The notes beneath the pieces were generated by a model, which made no database searches, was not told where the DNA came from, and was given only the letters and a program-made list of their open reading frames with translations. From positions 1 to 54,036 of the forward strand of contig NZ_JOHS01000043.1 in assembly GCF_000725625.1 (NCBI RefSeq): DNA of 54,036 nt, written 5' to 3'. Shown piece after piece: positions 15,949 through 24,969 of this stretch. The stretch is from Streptomyces sp. NRRL F-6676. GTDB lineage: Bacteria; Actinomycetota; Actinomycetes; Streptomycetales; Streptomycetaceae. Within the stretch, counting starts at the first letter, position 1. Each line of letters starts with the position of its first letter. Made by a program: the position numbers and the translations under genes.

Positions 15949-17487
15949 ATGCACTCGTTGGAGCGGATCGGCCGGTACCGCCTCGAACGACGGCTCGGCA
16001 GTGGTGCCTTCGCGGTGGTCTGGCTCGCCCGGGACGACGTGCTCGAAGCCCCCGTCGCGATGAAGGTACTGGCCGAGAACTGGGCCGGCCGGCTCGACGT
16101 CCGGGAACGGTTCCTGGAGGAGGCGCGGCTGCTGCGCCGGGCCGGCTCCAGCCGGGTCGCCCAGGTCTACGACATCGGTGAACTCCCCGACGGCAGGCCG
16201 TACTTCGTCATGGAGTACGCCGACGGCGGCACCCTCGCCGACCATCCCGCGCTGGCCGCGGGCGCCCCCGTGCCCGTACCCGAGGCGCTGCGGCTCACCG
16301 CGCTCGCGGCGCGCGGCGCCCAGGCGCTGCACACGGCCGGGATCGTGCACCGGGACATCAAGCCGTCCAACGTGCTGCTGCACTCCTCCCCCGACGGCAG
16401 CGAGCGGCTGCTCCTCGCCGATCTGGGCCTGGCCAAGAGCCTGGCGCAGGCGTCCGGGCTGACGATGGCCGCGGGGTCGGAGGGGTACCGGCCGCCCGAG
16501 CAGGCCGAGCCCGGCGCCGGCATCGACGCCCGCGCCGACGTCTACGGACTGGGCGCCCTCGGCTACCACCTCGTCACCGGTACGGTGCCCGGACCGCCCG
16601 GCAGGGTGGTCCGCCCCGACCGGCTGCGCCCCGGCCTGGCCCCCGGGGTGTGCGACGCCCTGCTGCGCGCCCTCTCCCCCGACCGCGAGGACCGCTGGCC
16701 CACGGCGCTGGCCTTCGCGGAGGAGCTGGACCGGCTGGCGGACACGGCGAGCGCCGAGCCCGAGCCGGACACCCAGCCCGACCTCGAGCCCGAGCCCGAG
16801 CCCGAGCCGGAAACGCGCCCCGCGTCCACCCCTGCTCCCGCTCCCGCTCCCGCCCTCGCCCCCGCACCCGCGTCCGCGGCCGCCCCCACCTCCGTGGCCG
16901 CCCCCGCTGCCCGCCGCCCCCGGAGGCTGCTCCTCCCCGCCGTCCTCGCCGCCGTCGCCGTGGTCGTCGGCGGGACCGTCGCCGCCGTGCTGCTGCACCG
17001 GTCGCCGCCCGCGAAGGACGACGGCGTGCGCATCGCCGACGCCTCCGGGCGGCTGCACGTCGAGGTGCCCGCGGAGTGGGGCGGCCAGGTGCGCGCCTCC
17101 GGCTGGGACCCGGCGGTGCTCGGGCTGCGGGCCGGGAAGGAGCCCGGGCTGTCCGTCGCCGACGGCCTCTCGCGGTGGCAGGACCTGGGCTCCCCCGTCA
17201 ACGGCGTCTTCCTCGGCCTGAGCGAGCACGGCGACGTCACCGCCGAGCTCGAGGCCCTCAGGCACTCCGGCTGCCACTACACCGGCGGCCATGCCTGGAG
17301 CGGCGACGACTGGCACGGCGAGGTCCGCACCTGGAGCGGCTGCCCCGGCGACGACGGCTCGCTCACCGAGGCCGCCCTCACCCCGGCCGACGGCACCGCG
17401 CAGCCGCAGCTCTACGTGCAGATCCGGGAGTCCGACGGCGCCGACGCGGCCGGCCGGGTGCTGGACTCGGTACGGGTCACCTCCTGA
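15949..17487 (+). CDS. Membrane Ser/Thr protein kinase (PknB-like)
   Basis: About 512 residues. The Hanks-type kinase domain (about 1-265) has a glycine loop LGSGAFAVVW, VAMK lysine, HRDIKPSN catalytic loop, DLG in place of DFG, and GYRPPEQ. A Glu-Pro/Ala-Pro linker (EPEPEPEPE, APAPAPAPA) leads to a membrane helix (LLLPAVLAAVAVVVGGTVAAVLL, quoted in part) and an extracytoplasmic domain of about 150 residues with four Cys, which I do not recognise. The ATG is preceded by a -10-like GATAGT only 3 nt away and no Shine-Dalgarno, so the mRNA may be leaderless. An earlier in-frame ATG at 15907 would run into the sigma gene's leader. Confidence 0.92.
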   Translation: MHSLERIGRYRLERRLGSGAFAVVWLARDDVLEAPVAMKVLAENWAGRLDVRERFLEEARLLRRAGSSRVAQVYDIGELPDGRPYFVMEYADGGTLADHPALAAGAPVPVPEALRLTALAARGAQALHTAGIVHRDIKPSNVLLHSSPDGSERLLLADLGLAKSLAQASGLTMAAGSEGYRPPEQAEPGAGIDARADVYGLGALGYHLVTGTVPGPPGRVVRPDRLRPGLAPGVCDALLRALSPDREDRWPTALAFAEELDRLADTASAEPEPDTQPDLEPEPEPEPETRPASTPAPAPAPALAPAPASAAAPTSVAAPAARRPRRLLLPAVLAAVAVVVGGTVAAVLLHRSPPAKDDGVRIADASGRLHVEVPAEWGGQVRASGWDPAVLGLRAGKEPGLSVADGLSRWQDLGSPVNGVFLGLSEHGDVTAELEALRHSGCHYTGGHAWSGDDWHGEVRTWSGCPGDDGSLTEAALTPADGTAQPQLYVQIRESDGADAAGRVLDSVRVTS

Positions 17488-17500
17488 AGGCGTCGTACAA

Positions 17501-17560
17501 CCGTGCGGTCGTAGGACGGACCGTGCGGTCGCAGGACGGACCGTACGGCTGTCGTACGAC
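17501..17560. repeat. 20-bp tandem repeats ending in a GTCGTACGAC palindrome
   Basis: CCGTGCGGTCGTAGGACGGA (17501-17520) and a one-base variant (17521-17540) are followed by a third degenerate unit ending in the perfect palindrome GTCGTACGAC (17551-17560). TCGTAC also occurs at 17493. The cluster lies between the kinase stop and the DUF4232 gene and may act as terminator or operator. Confidence 0.65.
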
Positions 17561-17781
17561 CGCTCGCACCGGGAACACGTACCGCGACCGCGACCACAAC
17601 CGATCCGTACCGGGCACCGCCCGGACGGCCCCGAAACCGCCCGGAAGCCGCCCCGCCGAAAAACCTCACGCTTGCCGAACTTTTCCGCCCGACCCCGCAT
17701 CGGACCTCTGTGACGGGGCAGCCTGCCGCCGTCCGCGGGCTCGCCGAGCACGCGCGATGCGACCCCAGGAGTGTTGTCGAC

Positions 17782-18555
17782 ATGGCCATCCTTCCCCCCA
17801 CCTCCTCCGCCTCCCCCGACGGTTCCCCCTCCCCCACCCGCCGGTCCCGGCGGTCCACCGCCGCCCGCCGGGCCGCGGCCCTCGTCGCGATGGCCGGGGC
17901 GCTCGGTCTGGTCGCCGCCTGCGGTACGGACGACGGCTCCGCGAGCAGCCCGGAGACCCTGTCCGGCACGGCGGGACCGGCCTCCGGGGACGGCAGTACG
18001 GCGCCGGACGGCGAGGGCACCACGGCGAGCCCGGGCGGCGGGAACGACTCGGCGGGCTCCGCGTCCGCCTCCGCGGACCCCGGGAAGACGGGCGGGACCA
18101 AGGGCACCTCGGACGGCGACTCGTCGGCCGCGCGGAGCACCCGCTGCCACACCTCGGAGCTGGACGCCTCCCTCGGCCCCAACCACCCCGGTGCCGGGCA
18201 GGAGAACTTCGCCGTCGTGCTGACCAACACCTCGCACCGCACCTGCACCCTGCGCGGCTACCCGGGCGCCGCCTTCGTGGACGCCTCGGGCAAGCAGCTG
18301 GGCCCGGATCCCGTGCGCACCGGCGACACGACGAAGACGATCAAACTGACGCCGGGGCACAGCGCGTGGGCGGGACTGTCGTTCTCCAACCCGGAGATCA
18401 GCGAGGCCCGGACCGCCACGCCCGCGTCGCTGCTGGTCACGCCGCCCGACGAGCGGGACCACCTGTCGGTGAAGTGGACCGGGGGCGCGGTCCCGGTGTC
18501 CGGCAACTCCTCATCGGTGAAGCTGACGGCACTGCGCGCCGGCACGGGCGACTGA
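17782..18555 (+). CDS. DUF4232 lipoprotein
   Basis: A 257-residue exported lipoprotein: basic N-terminus, hydrophobic helix and lipobox LVAAC. A Ser/Gly/Thr-rich linker of roughly 85 residues leads to a DUF4232 beta-sandwich (CHTSELDASLGPN, then VVLTNTSHRTCTLRGYPG). The two Cys of that domain probably form a disulfide. The function of DUF4232 is unknown; proteins of this group are abundant at the Streptomyces surface. AGGAG lies about 11 nt before the ATG at 17782. After the stop, GGCACGGGCGACTGAC is repeated, duplicating the final codons and stop. Confidence 0.9.
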   Translation: MAILPPTSSASPDGSPSPTRRSRRSTAARRAAALVAMAGALGLVAACGTDDGSASSPETLSGTAGPASGDGSTAPDGEGTTASPGGGNDSAGSASASADPGKTGGTKGTSDGDSSAARSTRCHTSELDASLGPNHPGAGQENFAVVLTNTSHRTCTLRGYPGAAFVDASGKQLGPDPVRTGDTTKTIKLTPGHSAWAGLSFSNPEISEARTATPASLLVTPPDERDHLSVKWTGGAVPVSGNSSSVKLTALRAGTGD

Positions 18556-18693
18556 CGGCACGGGCGACTGACGGCACGCGCAGGACGGCGTCGCGCTCCG
18601 TGGCGGGAGGATCGCGTCTCGTCCGGAGGCGGCGTCGGCCGTGATGGCGAAACGAACCGGGCCCCCCGCCGCACCGCCCACAGCCGAACGAGT

Positions 18694-18735
18694 GAGCGAT
18701 ATTCGCTCGGCGTTGTCAGTGCCCGGCTCTAAAGT
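18694..18735 (+). promoter_or_regulatory. Palindromic operator and -10 hexamer before the HSP90-like gene
   Basis: GAGCGATATTCGCTC (18694-18708) is a 6-bp inverted repeat with a 3-nt centre. A -10-like TAAAGT follows at 18730-18735, which would give a leader of about 50 nt before the GTG at 18795. The palindrome covers the expected -35 zone (18707-18712 at 17-bp spacing), which suits a repressor. The HAIR and CIRCE heat-shock elements are not present. Confidence 0.55.
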
Positions 18736-18794
18736 GCTGATCAGTCCTGGGGAGCCCGTTCTTCCGGGGCGGTATCCGTGTCCTGGGAGAGTCC

Positions 18795-20597
18795 GTGAGC
18801 CAAACCTTCCGTGTCGATCTGCGCGGGATCGTCGACCTGCTGAGCCATCACCTCTACACCAGCCCGCAGGTGTACACCCGCGAGCTGTTGCAGAACGCGG
18901 TGGACGCGATCACCGCCGCGCGCGGCGCGGACGCCGGCGGCGCGGATGCCCCCGGCCGGATAGCCCTGACGTCCGGGGACGCCACCGGCGACGGCTCCCT
19001 GACGGTCGAGGACAACGGCATCGGCCTGACGGAGGCGCAGGTCCACGAGCTGCTCGCCACGATCGGCCGCAGCTCCAAGCGCGACGAACTGGGGTTCGCC
19101 CGGCACGAGTTCCTCGGCCAGTTCGGCATCGGGCTGCTGTCCTGCTTCATGGTCTCCGACTCCATCGAGGTGACCACCCGCCGCGCCGGCGAGCCCACGG
19201 TGCTGTGGCACGGCCGCTCCGACGGCAGCTACACGGTGCGCCCGGCCCCCGCCGACGCCCAGCGCGCCGAGCCCGGCACCACGGTCACGCTGCGTCCGCG
19301 TCCCGGCTGCGAGCATCTCCTCACCCGGGACGCCGTCACGGAACTGGTGACGCACTACGGCGCCCATCTGCCGCACACCGTCACGGTCGACGGCGAGGAG
19401 GTGACCGGCGGCCCCGCCCCGTGGGACCGCCCGGCGGACGAGGACCCGGGCCGCCGCCGGGCCCGCCTGGAGGCGTACTGCGAGCGGGTGTTCGGCTTCG
19501 TCCCCTTCGACGTCGTCGACCTGGAGGCCGCGGAGTCCGGGCTGCGCGGTGTCGCCTTCGTGCTGCCGATGCCCGCCAACCCGGCGGTGCCCGCGCGGCA
19601 CCGCGTGTACCTCAAGCAGATGCTGCTCTCCGAGGGCGCCGAGCGATTGCTGCCGGAGTGGGCCTTCTTCGTCCGCTGCGTCGCCGACACCTCCGAACTG
19701 CGCCCCACCGCGAGCCGGGAGGCGCTCTACGAGGACTCCCTGCTGGAGAGCACCCGGGACGCGCTCGGCGCGGGCCTGCGCGCGTGGCTGGTCCGGCTCA
19801 GCCGGAGCAACCCCGCCCGGCTGCGGGAGTTCCTGCGCGTCCACCACCTGGGCGTGAAGGCCCTCGCCCTGCACGACGACGAGATGCTGCGGCTGGTCAC
19901 GGACTTCTGGCCGATGGAGACCAACGTCGGCCCGCTGACCCTGGCCGAGTTCCGGGAGCGGTACGGGGTCGTCCGCTTCACTCCGCTGGTCGACGAGTTC
20001 CGCCAGCTCGCCCCCGTGGCCGCCGCCCAGGGCCTCGCCGTCGTCAACGCCGGCTATGTGTACGACGCGCAGCTCATCGACCGGATGGCCACCGTGGACG
20101 GCACGGTGGAGGCGGAGCCGCTGCGCGCGGCCGACCTGACCACCCATCTGGAACGGCTGACCGCCGCGGAGGAACAGGCGCTCGCCCCCGCCCTCGCCGC
20201 CTCCGACCGGGTCCTGGCCCGCCTCGGCTGCGATCTGCTCGTCCGGTCCTTCGAGCCGTCCGGGCTCCCGGCGCTGTATCTGCTCGACGACGACACCGCG
20301 TTCCAGGTCGACCTGCGGGAGGCCAGGGAAGCGGCCGACGACGTGTGGGCGTCGATCCTCGGCAGCTTCGAGACCACCGAGGAGTCACGCCCCCGCCTGG
20401 TCCTCAACCACCGCAACGCGCTGGCCCGCCAGGTGCTCGCGCTGGAGGACGCCGAACTGCGCGCGACCTGTCTGGAGGGGCTGTACGTGCAGGCCCTGCT
20501 GCTCGGTCACCATCCCCTGCGCCCGGCCGACACGGCCGCGCTCAACCAGTCCTTCCTCGGCCTCATCGGCCGGGCCGTCGCCGGGGGTGCCCGATGA
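18795..20597 (+). CDS. HSP90-family ATPase (HtpG-like)
   Basis: A 600-residue GHKL/HSP90 protein. The nucleotide-binding domain shows YTRELLQNAVDA (Asn of the N-box), VEDNGIGL and LGQFGIGLLSCF. The middle domain has the ASREALYEDSLLE segment. The C-terminal third is divergent from HtpG, so the dimerisation region may be specialised. Its stop overlaps the start of a 768-residue TPR protein (ATGA), so the two are made together. TPR proteins are the classic Hsp90 co-chaperones in eukaryotes, but this pairing in a bacterial operon has no role that I know of. GGGAGAG precedes the GTG start. Confidence 0.88.
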   Translation: MSQTFRVDLRGIVDLLSHHLYTSPQVYTRELLQNAVDAITAARGADAGGADAPGRIALTSGDATGDGSLTVEDNGIGLTEAQVHELLATIGRSSKRDELGFARHEFLGQFGIGLLSCFMVSDSIEVTTRRAGEPTVLWHGRSDGSYTVRPAPADAQRAEPGTTVTLRPRPGCEHLLTRDAVTELVTHYGAHLPHTVTVDGEEVTGGPAPWDRPADEDPGRRRARLEAYCERVFGFVPFDVVDLEAAESGLRGVAFVLPMPANPAVPARHRVYLKQMLLSEGAERLLPEWAFFVRCVADTSELRPTASREALYEDSLLESTRDALGAGLRAWLVRLSRSNPARLREFLRVHHLGVKALALHDDEMLRLVTDFWPMETNVGPLTLAEFRERYGVVRFTPLVDEFRQLAPVAAAQGLAVVNAGYVYDAQLIDRMATVDGTVEAEPLRAADLTTHLERLTAAEEQALAPALAASDRVLARLGCDLLVRSFEPSGLPALYLLDDDTAFQVDLREAREAADDVWASILGSFETTEESRPRLVLNHRNALARQVLALEDAELRATCLEGLYVQALLLGHHPLRPADTAALNQSFLGLIGRAVAGGAR

Positions 20598-22900
20598 GCT
20601 ACACCGAACAGGAACTGCGCGGGCTCTACCAGAAGACGTTCGCCATGCCGAAGGGGCCCGCGAAGTTCGCGGCGCTGGAGGAGGTGATGCGGCACGCGGA
20701 CGCGCTCGGTCTGGTGGAGTTCGCCTTCGACGTACGGATGAACGCCACGTCGGTGTTCCAGCACAGCTGGGTCCCGGCCAAGGCGTTCCTCTCCTACTCG
20801 TGGTGCCTGGCGGCGTACGACCGCGAGCCGCAGCGGTTCGGCGCGGGCGCCGAGCACCGGCTGCTGTGGGGCATGAAGTGGATGATCTACAGCGTCCACC
20901 AGTTCCCGGAGATCCCGCTCCGGCGCGCCACGGAGCTGCTGGAGGACATGGAGCGCCGCTACCGGCGCGGCGGCCACAGCATGCACGCCGTGCTCCAGCA
21001 CCGCGGGCTGATCGCGGAGAGCGTGGGTGAACTGGACCGGGCGCAGGAGTTCTACGAGCAGATGTCCCGCACCCGGCGCGACGGTCTGTCGGACTGCTCC
21101 GGCTGCGTGCCGAGCAGCCAGGTGCGCACGCTGGTCGCGCTGGGCCGGGACGAGGAGGCGATACGGGTCGGGGAGCCGGCCCGCACCTCGGGGTGCAGCG
21201 AGCAGCCGCAGTGGATCAACTCCGAGCTGCTGCTGCCGTACGTGCGCACCGGGCGGGGCGGCCAGGCGGCGGAGGCCCACCGCACCGCCTACCGGCGGAT
21301 CCGCGACAACCCGCACCACCTGGCCGAGCTGGCGTTGCACCTGCTGTTCTGCGTGCACACCGGGAACGCGCGGCGGGGCCTGGACCTCGTCGAGCGCCAT
21401 CTGTCCTGGCTGGACAACGCCCGGACGCCGCTGGCGGAGGCCGAGTTCGCGGCCGCGGCGGTGGCCGTGCTGAGCGAGCTGGAGCGGCGCGGCGAGGGCG
21501 GGCTGACGCTGCGGTTCCCGACGGTGGAGGGGCGGCGCCGCCCGGACACCACGGTCGCCGCGCTCGCCGTCGAGCTGCGGGAGCGGGCGGGGGAGATCGC
21601 GGCCCGGTTCGACGCCCGCAACGGCAACGATTACCAGAGCACCCGGCTCGGGCGGTGGATGGCGGCCGGGCGGATCGGCGAGCCGGTGGAGCTGTCCGTG
21701 TTCTCCGCCGCCGCCCATACGGGGCGCAAGCCGGGTGCGGCACGGGTCAGGACGCTGGTCGAACAGGTGGCCGCCGCGACGGCCGCGGGCGACGCCGAGA
21801 CCGCCGCGCGCACCCGGTTCGCCGTCGCCGAGGCGCTGCTGGAGTCCCGGCGGCCCCTGGAAGCACAGGAAGCCGCGGAGGAGGCGGTCCGCGAACTGGC
21901 CCGCCTCGGCCTGACGGAGGAGGCCGACCGCTGCCGGCTGCTCCTGGCCCACGCGTACGCGAGCGACGGCCACCATGCGGAGGCGGCCCGCCGCCTGCGG
22001 GACCTGCTGGACCGCGGGGCGGAGGACGGGGCGGGGGCTGGGGCTGGGGCCGAGCCCGGAGCCGGGGCCGGGGCTGGAACCGATGCCGGGGCCGGAGCGA
22101 GCGGGTCCGAGCCTGGAACCAGGGCCGGGGCTGGAACCGGGGCCGGGGCTGGAACCGGGGCGGGGGCCGGAGCAGGGGCGGGGGCCGGAGCAGGCGGGGC
22201 CGAGCCCGGGACCGGAGCCGAGCCCGGGAGCGGGGACGGGGAGATACCCGGGCTGCCGCCGCGTCCGGAGTTGGAGGAGCAGCTCGGTCGGTGGCTGGTG
22301 CACGGGCCGGAGGCGTCGCGCCGCCATGCGGCGGCGGCCCGCGGCTTCGCCGCCCTCGGCCGCACCGAGGAGAGGCTGGCCGCGCTGCGGCGGGCGCTGC
22401 TGTCCGGCCCGGACCCGACGGCGGTGGACGGACTGCTGGCCGAGGTGGAGTCGGCACTGACCGGACCCGAGGCGGCGAAGGCCACGGCCGAGGAGAGGGC
22501 CGGGCTCCGGTTCACCGGCGCCCGCGCGCTCTACGACACCGGCCGGACGGCCGAGACGGCGGACCATCTGGAGCAGGCCCGCACACTGCTCACCGCCGAG
22601 ACCCCGGACGGCGGACGTTCCGGCGCGGCCAGGGAGCTGCTCGGCCATGTGCTGGCCGGGCTCGCGAGCGTCCGGCTGCTCCTCGGCGCCCCGGACGCGG
22701 CCGAGGCGGCGGCCCGCGCCGCCCTGGACGTGCTGGCCGAGACCGAGGACGACCTCTGGAACGAGACCCGGTGGCACGCGGCCGTGGTCCTCGTCCGGAT
22801 CCTGCGGGCCCGCGGCGCCGTGGCGGAGGCCGGGCAACTGATGACCGAGCACGAGGTGGAGGCGGACGAGGTGGACGGCTGGACCGGCTGGGAGGACTGA
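20594..22900 (+). CDS. Large TPR-repeat protein coupled to the HSP90-like ATPase
   Basis: A helical-repeat protein of 768 residues with several TPR-like helix pairs (GELDRAQEFYEQM, ETAARTRFAVAEALLESRRP, HHAEAARRLRDLLDR, AARELLGHVLAGLASVRLLL). No signal peptide or membrane segment is visible. Residues about 475-547 are a Gly-Ala-Glu-Pro low-complexity insert encoded by slipped GGGGCTGGAACC-type repeats, splitting the helical array in two. It starts 4 nt inside the HSP90-like gene and ends before a strong bidirectional terminator, so this is a two-gene operon. A client-adaptor or co-chaperone role is inferred. Confidence 0.87.
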   Translation: MSYTEQELRGLYQKTFAMPKGPAKFAALEEVMRHADALGLVEFAFDVRMNATSVFQHSWVPAKAFLSYSWCLAAYDREPQRFGAGAEHRLLWGMKWMIYSVHQFPEIPLRRATELLEDMERRYRRGGHSMHAVLQHRGLIAESVGELDRAQEFYEQMSRTRRDGLSDCSGCVPSSQVRTLVALGRDEEAIRVGEPARTSGCSEQPQWINSELLLPYVRTGRGGQAAEAHRTAYRRIRDNPHHLAELALHLLFCVHTGNARRGLDLVERHLSWLDNARTPLAEAEFAAAAVAVLSELERRGEGGLTLRFPTVEGRRRPDTTVAALAVELRERAGEIAARFDARNGNDYQSTRLGRWMAAGRIGEPVELSVFSAAAHTGRKPGAARVRTLVEQVAAATAAGDAETAARTRFAVAEALLESRRPLEAQEAAEEAVRELARLGLTEEADRCRLLLAHAYASDGHHAEAARRLRDLLDRGAEDGAGAGAGAEPGAGAGAGTDAGAGASGSEPGTRAGAGTGAGAGTGAGAGAGAGAGAGGAEPGTGAEPGSGDGEIPGLPPRPELEEQLGRWLVHGPEASRRHAAAARGFAALGRTEERLAALRRALLSGPDPTAVDGLLAEVESALTGPEAAKATAEERAGLRFTGARALYDTGRTAETADHLEQARTLLTAETPDGGRSGAARELLGHVLAGLASVRLLLGAPDAAEAAARAALDVLAETEDDLWNETRWHAAVVLVRILRARGAVAEAGQLMTEHEVEADEVDGWTGWED

Positions 22901-22939
22901 CCGGCCGGACCGCCGGGCGGGGCCGGACGGCGTGCCGGA

Positions 22940-22980
22940 CCCGGCCGCCGGGCGCGCACGCACCCCGCCCGGCGGCCGGG
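22940..22980. terminator. Perfect 15-bp hairpin between convergent genes
   Basis: The arms 22940-22954 (CCCGGCCGCCGGGCG) and 22966-22980 are exact reverse complements with an 11-nt loop. They lie between the end of the TPR gene and the end of msrB, so the hairpin can terminate both. Confidence 0.85.
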
Positions 22981-23024
22981 CCCGGCACGGGTCTCCCCGG
23001 CCCGGCCCGGCTTCCCCGTCCGGC

Positions 23025-23432
23025 TCAGCTCTCCTCGGGCGTCAGCCGCAGCGAGATGCTGTTGATGCAGTACCGCTGGTCCGTGGGGGTCGGATAGCCC
23101 TCACCCTCGAACACGTGCCCGAGATGGGAGCCGCAGCGGGCGCAGCGCACCTCGGTGCGGACCATCCCGTGGGAGCGGTCCTGGATCAGTTCCACCGCGT
23201 CCGTGTCCTTCGGGTCGTAGAAGGACGGCCACCCGCAGTGGGACTCGAACTTGGTGCCGGAGGTGAACAGCTCGGCACCACAGGCGCGACAGGAGTACAC
23301 GCCCTTGGTCTTGGTGTCGGTGTACTCACCGGTGAACGCCGGCTCCGTGGCGGCCTGGCGCAGCACCGCGTACTCCGCCTGGTTCAGCTCCGCGCGCCAC
23401 TGCTCGTCCGGCTTGTCGACGTCGTACGCCAC
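23025..23432 (-). CDS. msrB: Peptide-methionine (R)-S-oxide reductase MsrB
   Basis: A 135-residue methionine sulfoxide reductase B that repairs the R-sulfoxide of methionine in proteins. Two CxxC pairs (CRAC, CARC) bind structural zinc. The catalytic Cys is in RYCINSISL and the active-site block is SHCGWPSF. The GTG at 23432 (AYDVDKPDEQW) matches the family start and has AAGGGG 8 nt upstream; the in-frame GTG at 23441 would place that site too close. It lies just downstream of murC on the same strand, 53 bp away. Confidence 0.96.
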   Translation of the reverse strand: MAYDVDKPDEQWRAELNQAEYAVLRQAATEPAFTGEYTDTKTKGVYSCRACGAELFTSGTKFESHCGWPSFYDPKDTDAVELIQDRSHGMVRTEVRCARCGSHLGHVFEGEGYPTPTDQRYCINSISLRLTPEES

Positions 23433-23485
23433 GACTGCCACCCCTTACCCACTCGAACCGCTCGAACCGCTTGTCTTCGGCGCGG

Positions 23486-24874
23486 CTACCGCCGCGCCAG
23501 GCGCTCCAGGATCCGCGGACCGAGGTCGGTCACGTCTCCCGCGCCCATGGTGAGAACGAGATCACCGGGCTCCGCCATTCCCGCGACGGCCTCGGGCACC
23601 TCGTCCATGCCGTGCACGGCCCGTACACCGGCCCCGGCGGCCCGGGCCGCGTCGAGGATCAGCTCGCTGGTGACGCCGGGGATCGGGTCCTCGCGCGCGG
23701 GATAGACGTCGAGGACGAGGGAGGCGTCCGCGAGGGCGAGCGCCTGCCCCATCTCCTTGCCCAGCTCCTGCGTGCGGGAGAACAGGTGCGGCTGGAAGAC
23801 GACCAGGATGCGGCCGTCGGTCCCGGCGCGCATGGCCTCCAGGTCGGCGGTCATCTCCGTGGGGTGGTGCGCGTAGGAGTCGACGACCTGGACGCCGGCC
23901 GCCTCGCCCTTGAGTTGCAGCCGCCGCTTGACCCCCCGGTAGGCGGCGAGCGCGGGGGCCAGCTCGGCGGCCGGGACACCGAGCGCCCGGCCGGCCACGA
24001 GCGCGGCGACCGCGTTGTGCGCGTAGTGCCGGCCGGGGACGGAGACGGTGAAGGTGAGCGGGGCGCCGTCGAGGTCGATCGTGACCTCGCTGGTCAGCCC
24101 GTGCGGCACGACGGACAGCACCCGCACGTCGGCGTCCTCCGCCTCCCCGTACGTCACCGTCCGCACGGACCCGGCCAGCCGCCGGGTCAGCTCCCGGGCG
24201 CCCTCGTGGTCGGCGCTGACGACGAGGGTGCCGCCGGGCACGATCCGTCCGGCGAACGTCTCGAAGGACTCGTAGATCTCGTCCATGGAGGCGTAGTTGG
24301 CGTGGTGGTCGAGTTCGACGTTGAGGACGATCGCGACCTCGGGGGCGTACTTGTGGAAGCTGCGGTCGCTCTCGTCGGCCTCGGCGACGAAGATCTCGCC
24401 CTCGCCGTGCAGGGCGTTGGAACCGGGCGCGTCGAGGTCGCCGCCGATCGCGTACGAGGGCCGGCGGCCCAGCTCGGTGAGCGAGACGGCGAGCATGGAG
24501 GTGGTGGTCGTCTTGCCGTGCGTGCCGGCGACGGCGATCGGGCGCAGCCCGTCCATCAGCCGGGCGAGCGCGTCCGAACGGTGGACGACCGGGATGCCGC
24601 GCTCGGCCGCGCGGGCGAGCTCCGGGTTGTCGGCGCGGATCGCGGAGGAGACGACGACGCAGCTGGCGTCGTCGGCGAGGTGCTCGGCGGCGTGGCCGAG
24701 GTGCACGGTGACGCCGAGCGCGCGCAGCGCGTCCGCCGTCGGCGAGTCCTTGGCGTCGCTGCCGGCGACCTTCGCGCCGCGCTGGGCGAGGATCTTGGCG
24801 ATGCCCGACATTCCGGCGCCGCCGATGCCGATGAAGTGCGGTCGGTCCATGGCGGGGGGAAGGCCGGGTGCCAT
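23486..24874 (-). CDS. murC: UDP-N-acetylmuramate--L-alanine ligase MurC
   Basis: A 462-residue Mur ligase that adds L-Ala to UDP-MurNAc in peptidoglycan precursor synthesis. It has the N-terminal UDP-binding HFIGIGGAGMSGIA, P-loop GTHGKTTTT, EADESDRSF, a VELDHHANY central motif and the C-terminal DSYAHHPTE plus FQPHLFSRT. Length and motifs are complete. The ATG at 24874 with GGGAGAG upstream is chosen; the frame is open further upstream but without family sequence. It lies outside the main dcw cluster, as is known for Streptomyces murC. Confidence 0.97.
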   Translation of the reverse strand: MAPGLPPAMDRPHFIGIGGAGMSGIAKILAQRGAKVAGSDAKDSPTADALRALGVTVHLGHAAEHLADDASCVVVSSAIRADNPELARAAERGIPVVHRSDALARLMDGLRPIAVAGTHGKTTTTSMLAVSLTELGRRPSYAIGGDLDAPGSNALHGEGEIFVAEADESDRSFHKYAPEVAIVLNVELDHHANYASMDEIYESFETFAGRIVPGGTLVVSADHEGARELTRRLAGSVRTVTYGEAEDADVRVLSVVPHGLTSEVTIDLDGAPLTFTVSVPGRHYAHNAVAALVAGRALGVPAAELAPALAAYRGVKRRLQLKGEAAGVQVVDSYAHHPTEMTADLEAMRAGTDGRILVVFQPHLFSRTQELGKEMGQALALADASLVLDVYPAREDPIPGVTSELILDAARAAGAGVRAVHGMDEVPEAVAGMAEPGDLVLTMGAGDVTDLGPRILERLARR

Positions 24875-24969
24875 ACGTGTCTCTCCCAGATGCGGTACGA
24901 CGGTGAACGCGCCGGGGGCGCGGGCACAGCCTATGCGGTGCCCGTCGGTGCCCGGCGCCCGCCGCACGC

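Noticed and set aside
23486..24967. murC starting at 24967
   Set aside because: The extra 31 residues do not resemble any MurC N-terminus; ATG 24874 has a good ribosome-binding site and the family start.
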